The notes under the pieces were generated by a model. It did no database searches. It saw only the letters and a program-made list of their open reading frames with translations, and was not told where the DNA came from. From Bradyrhizobium monzae (GTDB taxonomy: Bacteria; Pseudomonadota; Alphaproteobacteria; Rhizobiales; Xanthobacteraceae), in assembly GCF_021458635.1 (NCBI RefSeq), contig NZ_JAIRDQ010000001.1:1426001-1490000 (forward strand): a DNA stretch of 64,000 nt, read 5' to 3'. Below, in pieces: positions 8,384 to 18,043 of this stretch. Both the position numbers and the translations under genes were made by a program. Position 1 is the first letter of the stretch, and each line of letters begins with the position of its first letter.

Positions 8384-8398
8384 GCTTGGCCGGCCGCC

Positions 8399-9937
8399 TC
8401 AGGCCACCGCCGCCGGGATGGGGCGCGGGCTGACGACGTATTCGCGCAGCACCTTGTCGCTCCCGTCGACCTCGATCAGCGCGACGTCATAGGTCCAAAG
8501 ATCGGCCAGATGCTGCAGCACCCGCTTGGCATCAGTCTCGTTGAGCTGCGAGCCCTTGATGACGCGGTGATGCAGGATCAGCCGGCGGTCGCCGGAGAGA
8601 TCGACGTCGACGACCTCGATATTGGCGTCGATGTAGCCGACGTCATGCTGCCGCGCGAGCTCGCGGCGGACGCGACGGAAGCCGCGTTCGTCGTGAATGG
8701 CATCGACCCGAATGCCGGCGCGCTCCTCGGGATCGTCATGGAGGTGGAACATGCGGAAGTGCCGCATCAGCTTCGGGCTCAGGAACTGGCCGATGAAGCT
8801 TTCGTCGCGATAGTTGGCCCAGACGTCGCGCAGCACGCCCATGACGTCGTTCTTGCCGGCAATGTCAGGGAACCACTCGCGGTCCTCGTCCGACGGACTG
8901 GTGACGATGCGCTCGATGTCCTGCATCATCGCGAAGCCGAGCGCATAGGGGTTGAAGCCCGAGAAGCGCTGATCGTCGAACTCGGGCTGGAACACCACAT
9001 TGGTGTGCGATCCCAAAAATTCGAGGAAGTTGCCGTCGCTGATGCGGCCCTGCTGATGCAGCTGGGTCATGATGCGATAGTGGACGTAGGTCGCCGTCCC
9101 CTCGTTCATCACCTTGGTCTGGCTCTGCGGATAGAAATATTGCGCGATGTGGCGGACGATGCGCAGCAGCTCGCGCTGCCAGGGCGCGAGGCGCGGCGCG
9201 CTTTTCTCCAGGAAATAGAGCAGGTTTTCCTGCGGCAGGCCGAGCAGCTTGCGGCGCCGTTCGAGCGAGATCGCGGTCCGAGCCTTCGAGGCGCCCTTGG
9301 GCACGGTGCGCCAGAGGTCGTTGAAGACTTCCTCCTCGTGCTGGCGGCGGCGCCCTGCGCGCTTCTCTTCCTCGCGCAGATCGAGCTGCTTCTTGCCGGG
9401 ATAGCGATCGATGCCATGCGACATCAGCGCATGCGCGGCATCCAGCGTGCGCTCGACCTCGGTGCGGCCGTAGCGCTCCTCGCACTGCATGACGTAGTTC
9501 TTGGCGAAATCCAGATAGTCGAGAATGCCTTCCGCATCGGTCCACTGCTTGAACAGATAATTGTTCTTGAAGAAGTGGTTGTGGCCGAAGGCCGCGTGCG
9601 CGATCACCAGGGTCTGCATCGTCGCCGTGTTCTCCTCCATGAGGTAGGAGATGCAGGGCGAGGAATTGATCACGATCTCATAGGCAAGGCCCATCAGGCC
9701 CTTGCGATACGACGCCTCGTGATACGCGAAATGCTTGCCGAACGACCAGTGCTTGTAGAACAGCGGCATGCCGACGGACGAATAGGCATCCAGCATCTGC
9801 TCGGCGGTGATGACCTCGATCTGGTTCGGGTAGACGTCGAGCCCGAGATCCTTCAACGCCGCCTCCTCGCAGGCATCGGTGATGCGCTGCAAGGTGTGGA
9901 AATCCCAATCGGCGCCTTCGAACAAGCGTTCCGTCAT
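8399..9937 (-). CDS. spoVR: SpoVR-family protein
   Basis: A 512-aa cytoplasmic protein of the SpoVR/YcgB family. It starts LFEGADWDFHTLQRITDACEEAALKDLGLDVYPNQIEVI and carries the family stretches MPLFYKHWSFGKHFAYHE, SSPCISYLMEENTATMQTLVIAHAAFGHNHFF and MNEGTATYVHYRIMTQLHQQG. Its biochemical role is not established; in enterobacteria the same genes are part of the stationary-phase/stress regulon. It is the last gene of the prkA-yeaH-spoVR operon and overlaps yeaH by 4 nt (ATGA). Confidence 0.95.
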   Translation of the reverse strand: MTERLFEGADWDFHTLQRITDACEEAALKDLGLDVYPNQIEVITAEQMLDAYSSVGMPLFYKHWSFGKHFAYHEASYRKGLMGLAYEIVINSSPCISYLMEENTATMQTLVIAHAAFGHNHFFKNNYLFKQWTDAEGILDYLDFAKNYVMQCEERYGRTEVERTLDAAHALMSHGIDRYPGKKQLDLREEEKRAGRRRQHEEEVFNDLWRTVPKGASKARTAISLERRRKLLGLPQENLLYFLEKSAPRLAPWQRELLRIVRHIAQYFYPQSQTKVMNEGTATYVHYRIMTQLHQQGRISDGNFLEFLGSHTNVVFQPEFDDQRFSGFNPYALGFAMMQDIERIVTSPSDEDREWFPDIAGKNDVMGVLRDVWANYRDESFIGQFLSPKLMRHFRMFHLHDDPEERAGIRVDAIHDERGFRRVRRELARQHDVGYIDANIEVVDVDLSGDRRLILHHRVIKGSQLNETDAKRVLQHLADLWTYDVALIEVDGSDKVLREYVVSPRPIPAAVA

Positions 9938-11217
9938 GGAGCGGCTTTCTCCTGGGCAGTTTCACGGCGCTGGAACAGATCGTGGAACACCGGGAAGATC
10001 TCGCTGCGCTCGCTGACCTTGCGCATCGAGAGCGGTGCGCCGCTGTTGCGCAGGCGGTCGTAAAGGGTCCAGAGCGAGGAATCGGAGAGATCGAAGGCGC
10101 TGCCGCCTGATTCCCCGACTTCGAGATAGGCAAAGAACTGACAGGTCGGCAGGATCTTGTCGGTCAGCAGCATGCCGGTGAGCTCGCCGTCGGAATAGGA
10201 ATTGTCGCCGTCGGAGGCCTGCGCGGCGTAGATGTTCCAGTCCGACGGATCGAAGCGCTCGCGTACGATCTCGTACATCGCCTGGAGCGCGCTGGAGACC
10301 AGCGTGCCGCCGGATGCCGGACCATAGAAGAAGGTCTGCTCGTCGACCTCCTCGGCACGGTCGGTATGGCGGATGAAGACGATCTCGACATGCTTGTAGC
10401 GCCGCTTCAGGAACACGTAGAGCAGCATGTAGAAGCGTTTTGCCAGATCCTTCATGTGCTCGGACATCGAACCGGAGACGTCCATCAGGCAGAACATCAC
10501 GGCTTGCGCCACCGGCCGCGGCACCTTCTCGTAGCGGCGGTAGCGGATGTCGAGCGGATCGATGAAGGGAATGCGTCTGGACTTCGCCTTCAGCTTTTCA
10601 AGCAGGGCCACAAGCTCCACGCGTTCGTCCTCGTCGGTGCAGGCAGCGATCGCGGCTTCCAGCTCGTCGATCTCTTCCTTGCTGGGACGCTTGAGCGCGA
10701 TGCGGCGGGCGAGCGCCAGTTTTACGGTGCGGCTGACCGAGATGTTGGCGGGCGAGCCGGACGTGGTGTAGCCGGCGCGCTGGATCCCCTCGCTCTCGGT
10801 CTGCGCGATCTTGCGCTTGGCGAGATCGGGCAGCTCGAGGTCGTCGAGGAAGAGATCGACGAACTCGTCGCGGCTGAGCACGAAACGGAAGGCGTCCTCG
10901 CTGTCGCCTTCGCCAGGACCGGAATCCTTGGCGCTGCCCTGGCCGGAGCGCTGCAGATAGTCGCCCTCGATGAACTTCTTGTTGCCAGGCAATACCATGT
11001 CGCGCGTTCCGCCTTCACGGCGGAACCGCGGCTCGTGCATGCCATCCAGCGGGATCGTGACCTCACCCCCCTCCAGGACGTCCTTGATGTCGCGTTCCTG
11101 CGAGGTCTTCTTGACGGCGCCCTGCACCAGGGATTTGGCCCGACGCAAGAACCGCTGGCGGTTCTCAAGACTCTTGCCGCCTGGATTCAGGCGCCTGTCA
11201 ATAATGTGAATGGCCAC
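9934..11217 (-). CDS. yeaH: YeaH/YhbH-family protein (DUF444)
   Basis: A 427-aa protein with a basic N-terminus (RQRFLRRAKSLVQGAVKK) and a C-terminal von Willebrand factor A-like region holding the MIDAS-type motif MDVSGSMSEHMKDLAKRF, followed by IVFIRHTDRAEEVDEQTFFY and GGTLVSSALQAMYEI. The family accompanies the PrkA kinase and SpoVR in many bacteria and probably acts with them. It lies 13 nt after prkA and overlaps spoVR. Confidence 0.95.
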   Translation of the reverse strand: MAIHIIDRRLNPGGKSLENRQRFLRRAKSLVQGAVKKTSQERDIKDVLEGGEVTIPLDGMHEPRFRREGGTRDMVLPGNKKFIEGDYLQRSGQGSAKDSGPGEGDSEDAFRFVLSRDEFVDLFLDDLELPDLAKRKIAQTESEGIQRAGYTTSGSPANISVSRTVKLALARRIALKRPSKEEIDELEAAIAACTDEDERVELVALLEKLKAKSRRIPFIDPLDIRYRRYEKVPRPVAQAVMFCLMDVSGSMSEHMKDLAKRFYMLLYVFLKRRYKHVEIVFIRHTDRAEEVDEQTFFYGPASGGTLVSSALQAMYEIVRERFDPSDWNIYAAQASDGDNSYSDGELTGMLLTDKILPTCQFFAYLEVGESGGSAFDLSDSSLWTLYDRLRNSGAPLSMRKVSERSEIFPVFHDLFQRRETAQEKAAP

Positions 11218-11230
11218 TTTCTCATCCGCC

Positions 11231-13174
11231 TCAACCGGCTTGCTTCACGCGCATGTACCATTCGACCAGCCGGCGAACCTGACGCTCGGTGTAGCCGCGC
11301 TCCACCATGCGTGCGACGAACTCGCCGTGCTTCTTCTCCGTCTCGCCGTCCTTCTTCGAACCGAACGAGATGACCGGAAGCAGGTCCTCGACCTGGGAGA
11401 ATATCCGCTTTTCGATCACGTCGCGAATCTTCTCGTAGGAGGTCCAGGTCGGATTCTTACCGCTGTTCTGGGCCCTGGCCCGTAACGAGAATTTGACGAC
11501 CTCGTTCCGGAAGTCCTTCGGGTTGGCGATGCCGGCCGGCTTCTCGATCTTGGTCAGCTCCTGGTTCAAGAGTTCGCGATCCATTAGCTGTCCCGTATCG
11601 GGATCCTTGAAGTCCTGATCCTCGATCCAGGCATCGGCATAGTCCACGTAGCGGTCGAACAGGTTCTGGCCGTAATCCGAGTAGGATTCGAGATAGGCCT
11701 TCTGGATCTCGTTACCAATGAACTCGGCGTAACGCGGCGCAAGCTCGGCCTTGATGAATTCCAGGTAGCGTTTCTCGGTCTCCTCGGGAAGCTGCTCGCG
11801 GCGGATTGCCTGCTCCAGCGCGTACATCAGGTGCACAGTATCGGCAGCGACCTCCTGCGGATCGTGGTTGAAGGTCGCGGCCAGGATCTTGAAGGCAAAG
11901 CGCGTGGAGACGCCGTCCATGCCCTCGTCGACGCCGGCGGCGTCGCGATATTCCTGGACGCTGCGCGCCTTGGGATCGGATTCCTTCAGGCTTTCGCCGT
12001 CATAAACCCGCATCTTGGCAAACAGCGTGGAATTTTCGTGCTTGCGCAGACGTGACATCACCGAGAACCGTGCCATCGTCTCCAGCGTCGCGGGCGCGCA
12101 AGGTGCCGAGGCAAGCTCTGAGCCCTGGATCAGCTTCTCGTAGATCTTCTGCTCTTCGGTGTACCGCAGGACATAGGGCACCTTGATCACACAGATGCGG
12201 TCGATGAAAGCTTCGTTGTTCTTGTTGGACTTGAAGCTCGTCCACTCGGCCTCGTTCGAGTGCGCGAGGATGACGCCGGTGAACGGGATCGCGCCGATGT
12301 TCTCGGTGCCGATGTAGTTGCCTTCCTGCGTCGCGGTGAGCAGGGGGTGCAACATCTTGATCGGCGCTTTGAACATCTCGACGAATTCGAGAATGCCCTG
12401 GTTGGCGCGATTGAGGCCGCCCGAATAGCTGTAGGCGTCGGGATCGTTCTGCGCGTAGGTCTCGAGCTTGCGGATATCGACCTTGCCGACCAGCGAGGAG
12501 ATGTCCTGGTTGTTCTCATCGCCGGGTTCGGTCTTGGCGACAGCGATCTGGCGCAGCCGCGACGGCTGGATTTTTGCAACACGAAACTGAGAAATATCGC
12601 CGCCGAAGGCCTCGAGCCGCTTGTAGCACCACGGGCTCATCAACCCGGTGAGACGGCGGCGCGGAATGCCGTACTTCTCTTCCAGTATCGGCCCAAGCTG
12701 ATCGGGATCGAACAGGCTGAGCGGGCTTTCGAACACCGGCGAGAGTTCGTCGCCGGCCTTGAGCACGTAGATCGGCTGCACTTCCATCAGCGACTTCAGC
12801 CGCTCGGCGAGCGAGGATTTGCCGCCGCCGACCGGGCCGAGCAGATAGAGGATCTGCTTGCGCTCTTCCAGGCCCTGCGCCGCATGGCGGAAGAAACCGA
12901 CGATGCGCTCGATGGTCTCTTCCATGCCGTAGAAGCCGGCGAAGGCCGGATAGGTGCGGATCGTGCGGTTCAAAAAAATACGGCCAAGGCGTGGGTCCTT
13001 GGCCGTGTCAATCGTCTGAGGCTCGCCGATCGCCGCTAGTAACCGTTCGGCCGCGTTCGCGTATTTCATGGGATCGCTTCGACACGATTCCAGGTATTCC
13101 GCCATCGACATGTCGTGCTGGCTTCTCGCCTCGAACGACTTAGCGAAAGCGTTGAATAGAGAATCGTTGTACAT
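11231..13174 (-). CDS. prkA: PrkA-family AAA+ serine protein kinase/protease
   Basis: A 647-aa protein. The N-terminal AAA+ domain has a P-loop (LYLLGPVGGGKSSLAERLK) and ends with a PrkA C-terminal domain (TWTSYEKIRDVIEKRIFSQVEDLLPVISF). The mid-region segment GGLNRANQGILEFVEMFKAPIKMLHPLLTATQEGNY is diagnostic. Family members were described first as protein kinases and later as AAA proteases; which applies here is unknown. It heads the prkA-yeaH-spoVR operon and is preceded by a good SD (GAGAGGGA) and an EcfG-like promoter. Confidence 0.95.
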   Translation of the reverse strand: MYNDSLFNAFAKSFEARSQHDMSMAEYLESCRSDPMKYANAAERLLAAIGEPQTIDTAKDPRLGRIFLNRTIRTYPAFAGFYGMEETIERIVGFFRHAAQGLEERKQILYLLGPVGGGKSSLAERLKSLMEVQPIYVLKAGDELSPVFESPLSLFDPDQLGPILEEKYGIPRRRLTGLMSPWCYKRLEAFGGDISQFRVAKIQPSRLRQIAVAKTEPGDENNQDISSLVGKVDIRKLETYAQNDPDAYSYSGGLNRANQGILEFVEMFKAPIKMLHPLLTATQEGNYIGTENIGAIPFTGVILAHSNEAEWTSFKSNKNNEAFIDRICVIKVPYVLRYTEEQKIYEKLIQGSELASAPCAPATLETMARFSVMSRLRKHENSTLFAKMRVYDGESLKESDPKARSVQEYRDAAGVDEGMDGVSTRFAFKILAATFNHDPQEVAADTVHLMYALEQAIRREQLPEETEKRYLEFIKAELAPRYAEFIGNEIQKAYLESYSDYGQNLFDRYVDYADAWIEDQDFKDPDTGQLMDRELLNQELTKIEKPAGIANPKDFRNEVVKFSLRARAQNSGKNPTWTSYEKIRDVIEKRIFSQVEDLLPVISFGSKKDGETEKKHGEFVARMVERGYTERQVRRLVEWYMRVKQAG

Positions 13175-13208
13175 GATCCCTCTCCGCGTGAGTTCCGCTA
13201 CAAGCTGA

Positions 13209-13234
13209 AACGAAAGCAGTTACTGGACCGTTCC
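13209..13234 (-). promoter_or_regulatory. EcfG-type promoter of prkA
   Basis: On the minus strand GGAAC (13234-13230), 17 nt, then CGTT (13212-13209), 35 nt before the prkA start. This is an exact match to the alphaproteobacterial general-stress sigma factor EcfG consensus, GGAAC-N16/17-CGTT. Confidence 0.72.
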
Positions 13235-14152
13235 TCAGGCCGCTTCTCGAATCAGCGTGAGCACATGACGTTCATTGGACACCCGGGTGCCAACACGACG
13301 CAATGTACAAGGTAGGCACTCGCTGAATTACGAACAGGCACTTGCCTGTAAATTGTGCGAATCTCTATCTATCTTCGCTCATTTCCAGAAATTGTCACTC
13401 GCTCGCCACATCCGGGCAATACCGGGGACGACTCCCCCGGCACTGCAACATGACAATCTGCGAGCGGCAAACTTATGACGCTTGCAGGACGACGCCACCT
13501 TTTGAGCCCGCCTTGGGCGTCGCGTTCATCTTCCTGCTGCGATGCGATGCGCGCTGCATCCAGCATGAATGGATGCGGCAAGCGCGCAGCGCTGTATCAA
13601 AATCGGTCGCCTAACCCTCCGAATGGATAACAATCAGACCGTTCGACGCGCACAGCAGTGCGGATGCAGGAGTGCTGCCGCGCTTGAAAGCAAGGTTTGC
13701 GCACGACAATTCATCGCGGAGCCCGCCGCGACCAGCAGCCGCAAGACGCAACGATCGATGTCGAGATTGTGCGATGCAGACGGCAACGCCGTCAGGATGT
13801 GCGTGCATGCCTTCCCCCAGCATGGCAATTCGCGATGAAGCCAATGACGATCAGACAGCTCGATGACCGCTGACGACACTCCGCGACGCGACAGATGTCC
13901 TCACGCAACAAGGCTTAAACGTCAGCGAAGCTTGGACGTAACAAGGCTCGGGCCGAACCATCCCGGCCAGACTATTATTACGCAAAAGCACGACTTCCGC
14001 AGGGATCGCCATGATCGCGACGGAGTTAAGCTGAGAGAATGACGCCAATACCCTTGATTGGTTCCCTCCCGGGAGCATGTGAGTTAAAGGATAGCGCGTC
14101 AGGACCGGCGCGGAAACCCCCTCCGCCCGCAGGCTTGGAGATAAAAAGCATC
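13235..14152. other. Long intergenic region without a convincing gene
   Basis: About 0.9 kb between the divergent prkA and tal-pgi genes. Short open frames exist on both strands but lack start signals, family resemblance and the codon pattern of the neighbours. Visible small dyads are ACAGGCA-CT-TGCCTGT (13334-13349), CACCCGGGTG (13280-13289) and GCATCCA-N7-TGGATGC (13556-13576). I see no tRNA or recognisable small RNA. The tal-pgi promoter must lie at the right end but I cannot place it. Confidence 0.5.
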
Positions 14153-17002
14153 ATGAATCCCGTCAAAGAACTGGAAAAGCACGGACAAGCCGTCTGGCTG
14201 GACTTCCTCGCCCGTGGCTTCATCGCCAAGGGCGACCTGAAGCGGCTGATCGACACCGACGGCGTCAAGGGCGTCACCTCCAATCCGTCGATCTTCGAGA
14301 AGGCGATCGGCAGCTCGGACGAATACGACGCTCCGATCGGCAAGGCGCTGAAGCGCGGCGACCGGACCGTGGCCGATTTGTTCGAGGCGGTCGCCATCGA
14401 GGACATCCAGAACGCCGCCGACGTGCTGCGGCCGGTCTATGACCGTCTCAAAGGCCATGACGGCTATGTCAGCCTCGAGGTTTCGCCCTATCTGGCAATG
14501 GACACCGCCGGCACGGTCGCCGAGGCACGGCGGCTCTGGAAGGACGTCAACCGCAAGAACCTGATGGTGAAGGTGCCGGCGACGCCGGAGGGCCTGCCGG
14601 CGATCGAAACGCTGATCGGCGACGGCATCAGCATCAACATCACCCTGCTGTTTTCGAAGGCGGTCTATCTGGAGGTCGCCGAGGCCTATCTCGCCGGTCT
14701 CGAAAAATACGTCGCCGGCGGTGGCGACCCCTCGCATGTCGCGAGCGTGGCGAGCTTCTTCGTCAGCCGCATCGACTCCGTGGTCGACAAGCAACTCGAC
14801 GAGAAGATTGCCCGGGCCAACGACCCGTCCGAGAAGGAGCGGCTCGCCGCGCTGAAGGGCAAGGTCGCGATCGCCAACGCCAAGGTCGCCTATCAGGACT
14901 ACAAGCGCCTGTTCTCGGGCCCCCGCTGGGAGAAGCTTGCCGCCAAGGGCGCCAAGCCGCAGCGCATGCTGTGGGCCTCGACCGGCACCAAGAACAAGGA
15001 CTACAGCGACGTCCTCTATGTCGAGGAGCTGATCGGCCCCGACACCATCAACACCGTGCCGCCGGCGACGCTTGATGCGTTCCGCGACCACGGCAAGCCG
15101 CGCGACAGCCTGGAGGAAAACGTCGACGACGCCCGTCGCGTGCTGGACGAGCTCGAGCGCTCCGGCGTCTCGCTCGACGCCATCACCAAGGAACTCGTCA
15201 AGGACGGCGTCAAGCAGTTCGCCGATGCCGCCGACAAGCTCTATGGCGCGGTCGCCCACAAGCGCGTAACCGTGCTCGGGCCCGCGATCGACCGCCAGCA
15301 GCTGTCGCTGGGTGACGGCCTCGGCAAGGCCGTGGCTGAGAGCACCGAGGAGTGGCGCGCATCGGCCAAGATCCGCAGGCTGTGGCAGCGCGACAAGGCG
15401 GTCTGGACCGGGACGGACGAGGACAAATGGCTCGGCTGGCTCGACAGCGCGGCGAAAGCCGACGTCGCCGACTACGAGGACTATGCCAACCGCGTGAAGG
15501 GCCAGAAATTCTCCGACGCCGTCGTGCTCGGCATGGGCGGGTCGAGCCTCGGACCCGAGGTGCTGGCCGAAACCTTTGCAAGGAAGGCGGGCTTCCCAAA
15601 GCTGCACGTGCTGGATTCCACCGATCCGGCGCAGGTGCGGGCGATGGAGGCCCGGATCGACATCGCCAACACCGTGTTCATCGTCTCCAGCAAATCCGGC
15701 GGCACCACCGAGCCGAACGCGATGAAGGACTACTTCCACGAGCGCGTCGCGCAGGCGCTCGGCCCGAAGGCCAGGGCCGGCTTCCGCTTCATCGCGGTGA
15801 CCGACCCCGGCTCGTCGCTGGAGAAGGCGGCGAAGAAGCTCAACTATGCCCGCATCTTCCATGGCGAGCCGTCGATCGGCGGCCGCTATTCGGTGCTGTC
15901 GCCGTTCGGCCTGGTGCCGGCGGCCACGGCCGGCATCGACGTCAAGACCTTCATCAAGCATGCGCTCTCGATGGCGCGCTCCTGCGGGCCGGACGTGCCG
16001 CCAGCTGAGAACCCGGGCGTGCAGCTCGGCCTCGCCATGGGCCTCGCTGGCCTCGAAGGCCGCGACAAGGTGACGATCCTGGCATCGAAGAAGATCGCCG
16101 ATTTCGGCGCCTGGGCCGAGCAGCTCATCGCGGAATCGACCGGCAAGGAGGGCAAGGGCCTGATCCCGATCGCCGGCGAGCCGCTGGTCGAGTCCTCGCT
16201 CTACGGCAACGACCGCTTCTTCATCGACATCCGCACCGAGGGCGAGACAGACGCCGCACACGATTCGGCGTTGGCCGGGATCGAAGCGGCCGGCCATCCC
16301 GTCGTCCGCATCGTCATGAAGTCGATCGAGCATCTCGGTCAGGAGTTCTTCCGCTTCGAGATGGCGACCGCGGTTGCGGGCTCGATCCTCGGCATCAACC
16401 CGTTCGACCAGCCCGACGTCGAAGCGGCGAAGATCAAGACCCGCGAGCTGACGTCGGCGTATGAGAAAACCGGCGCGCTGCCGGCCGAAGAACCTGTGGT
16501 CAGCACCGCGGAGTTCGACCTCTACACCAACGACACCAACGCCGCCGCGTTGCGCACGATGGGAGCCAATGGCGACCTCACCTCCTGGCTCAGGGCACAT
16601 ATCACGCGCTCGCGGCGCGGCGATTATTTTGCCCTGCTCGGATACATCGCGCGCGACACGGCCACGATCGAGGCGCTGCAGGAGATGCGGACGGCCGTGC
16701 TCGAGAAGCGGCATCTGGCGACCGCCGCCGAATTCGGCCCGCGCTTCCTGCACTCCACGGGCCAGGCCTACAAGGGCGGGCCCGACAGCGGCGTGTTCCT
16801 CCAGATCACCGCCGATGATGCCAAGGACCTGGCCGTGCCGGGCCAGAAGGCGAGCTTCGGCGTGATCAAGGCGGCGCAGGCGCGGGGCGATTTCGACGTG
16901 CTCACCGAGCGCGGCCGGCGCGCGCTCCGGGTGCACCTGAAGGGTCCGCTCAAGAAAGGTCTCGCAGCGCTCAATGCGGCGCTTAACGACGCTCTGAATT
17001 AA
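14153..17002 (+). CDS. tal-pgi: Bifunctional transaldolase / glucose-6-phosphate isomerase
   Basis: A 949-aa fusion. Residues about 1-370 are transaldolase: [20 protein letters not shown] near the N-terminus and the Schiff-base Lys140 in [16 protein letters not shown]. Residues about 400-949 are glucose-6-phosphate isomerase, with [17 protein letters not shown] and the phosphate-binding [13 protein letters not shown]. The protein links fructose-6-phosphate to both glucose-6-phosphate and the non-oxidative pentose phosphate pathway. Start 14153 begins the family sequence [18 protein letters not shown] after TTGGAG. It is first of a tight operon with gnd, zwf, pgl and gntK. Confidence 0.95.
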   Translation: MNPVKELEKHGQAVWLDFLARGFIAKGDLKRLIDTDGVKGVTSNPSIFEKAIGSSDEYDAPIGKALKRGDRTVADLFEAVAIEDIQNAADVLRPVYDRLKGHDGYVSLEVSPYLAMDTAGTVAEARRLWKDVNRKNLMVKVPATPEGLPAIETLIGDGISINITLLFSKAVYLEVAEAYLAGLEKYVAGGGDPSHVASVASFFVSRIDSVVDKQLDEKIARANDPSEKERLAALKGKVAIANAKVAYQDYKRLFSGPRWEKLAAKGAKPQRMLWASTGTKNKDYSDVLYVEELIGPDTINTVPPATLDAFRDHGKPRDSLEENVDDARRVLDELERSGVSLDAITKELVKDGVKQFADAADKLYGAVAHKRVTVLGPAIDRQQLSLGDGLGKAVAESTEEWRASAKIRRLWQRDKAVWTGTDEDKWLGWLDSAAKADVADYEDYANRVKGQKFSDAVVLGMGGSSLGPEVLAETFARKAGFPKLHVLDSTDPAQVRAMEARIDIANTVFIVSSKSGGTTEPNAMKDYFHERVAQALGPKARAGFRFIAVTDPGSSLEKAAKKLNYARIFHGEPSIGGRYSVLSPFGLVPAATAGIDVKTFIKHALSMARSCGPDVPPAENPGVQLGLAMGLAGLEGRDKVTILASKKIADFGAWAEQLIAESTGKEGKGLIPIAGEPLVESSLYGNDRFFIDIRTEGETDAAHDSALAGIEAAGHPVVRIVMKSIEHLGQEFFRFEMATAVAGSILGINPFDQPDVEAAKIKTRELTSAYEKTGALPAEEPVVSTAEFDLYTNDTNAAALRTMGANGDLTSWLRAHITRSRRGDYFALLGYIARDTATIEALQEMRTAVLEKRHLATAAEFGPRFLHSTGQAYKGGPDSGVFLQITADDAKDLAVPGQKASFGVIKAAQARGDFDVLTERGRRALRVHLKGPLKKGLAALNAALNDALN

Positions 17003-17015
17003 GAGGAATACCTCA

Positions 17016-18014
17016 ATGCAACTCGGCATGATCGGCCTCGGCCGGATGGGCGGCAACATCGTTCGCCGGCTGATGCGCCACGGCCATTCGACCGTGGTCT
17101 ATGACAAGGACGCCAAGGCCGTCGCCGGCCTCGCCGCGGACGGCGCAGTCGGCTCGGCGACGCTGCAGGAGTTCATCTCGAAACTGGAACGGCCGCGCAC
17201 GGCCTGGGTGATGCTGCCTGCGGGCCGCATCACCGAGCAGACGATCGAGACGATCGCGGGCGTGATGCAGGACGGCGACGTCATCATCGATGGCGGCAAC
17301 ACCTTCTGGCAGGACGACGTTCGCCGCGGCAAGGCGCTGAAGGCGCGCGGCATCCATTATGTCGACGTCGGCACATCGGGCGGCGTCTGGGGGCTCGACC
17401 GCGGCTATTGCATGATGATCGGCGGCGAGAAGCCGGTGGTCGACAGGCTCGATCCGATCTTCGCGGCGCTCGCGCCAGGCGCCGGCGACATTCCGCGCAC
17501 CGAAGGACGCGACGGGCGCGATCCCCGCATCGAGCAGGGCTACATCCATGCCGGCCCGGTCGGCGCGGGCCATTTCGTCAAGATGATCCACAACGGCATC
17601 GAATACGGCCTGATGCAGGCCTATGCCGAAGGTTTTGATATTCTCAAGAACGCCAATACCGATGCCCTGCCGGAGGATCACCGCTTCGACTTCAACCTTC
17701 CCGACATCGCCGAAGTATGGCGGCGTGGATCCGTGATCCCCTCTTGGCTGCTCGACCTCACCTCGACGGCGCTTGCCGATAACCCGACACTCTCGGAATA
17801 TTCCGGCTTCGTCGAGGATTCCGGCGAAGGACGCTGGACCGTGAACGCGGCGATCGACGAGGCGGTGCCGGCCGAAGTTTTGACCGCTGCCCTCTACGCA
17901 CGTTTCCGTTCCCGCAAGGAACACACCTTCGCCGAAAAAATTCTCTCCGCGATGCGTGCGGGTTTCGGCGGCCACAAGGAGCCGAAGCAGCCGGACGCTT
18001 CGAAGCCCAAATAA
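17016..18014 (+). CDS. gnd: 6-phosphogluconate dehydrogenase, decarboxylating (short form)
   Basis: A 332-aa enzyme, the short (about 300-330 aa, often NAD-preferring) class. It converts 6-phosphogluconate to ribulose-5-phosphate and CO2. It has the Rossmann motif [20 protein letters not shown], the substrate motif [20 protein letters not shown], and the catalytic Lys in [16 protein letters not shown]. The SD AGAGGAA precedes the ATG. The gap to tal-pgi is 13 nt and to zwf 29 nt. Confidence 0.94.
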   Translation: MQLGMIGLGRMGGNIVRRLMRHGHSTVVYDKDAKAVAGLAADGAVGSATLQEFISKLERPRTAWVMLPAGRITEQTIETIAGVMQDGDVIIDGGNTFWQDDVRRGKALKARGIHYVDVGTSGGVWGLDRGYCMMIGGEKPVVDRLDPIFAALAPGAGDIPRTEGRDGRDPRIEQGYIHAGPVGAGHFVKMIHNGIEYGLMQAYAEGFDILKNANTDALPEDHRFDFNLPDIAEVWRRGSVIPSWLLDLTSTALADNPTLSEYSGFVEDSGEGRWTVNAAIDEAVPAEVLTAALYARFRSRKEHTFAEKILSAMRAGFGGHKEPKQPDASKPK

Positions 18015-18043
18015 GAACTTCACAAAGCGAAGGCCAATCGTTC

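Noticed and set aside
8510..10063. Open frame of 517 codons opposite spoVR
   Set aside because: Antisense shadow; spoVR has unmistakable family motifs and operon overlap.
13275..13614. Short plus-strand open frames between prkA and tal-pgi
   Set aside because: No ribosome-binding site, no family resemblance, and a codon pattern unlike the neighbours.
4692..14086. GGAGCATGTGAGTT present at about 4692 and again at about 14073
   Set aside because: A shared 14-mer is expected several times by chance in 64 kb, and the surrounding sequences do not match.
14099..17059. Open frame of 986 codons on the minus strand opposite tal-pgi
   Set aside because: Antisense shadow of a clearly real gene; no recognisable domain and no start signal.
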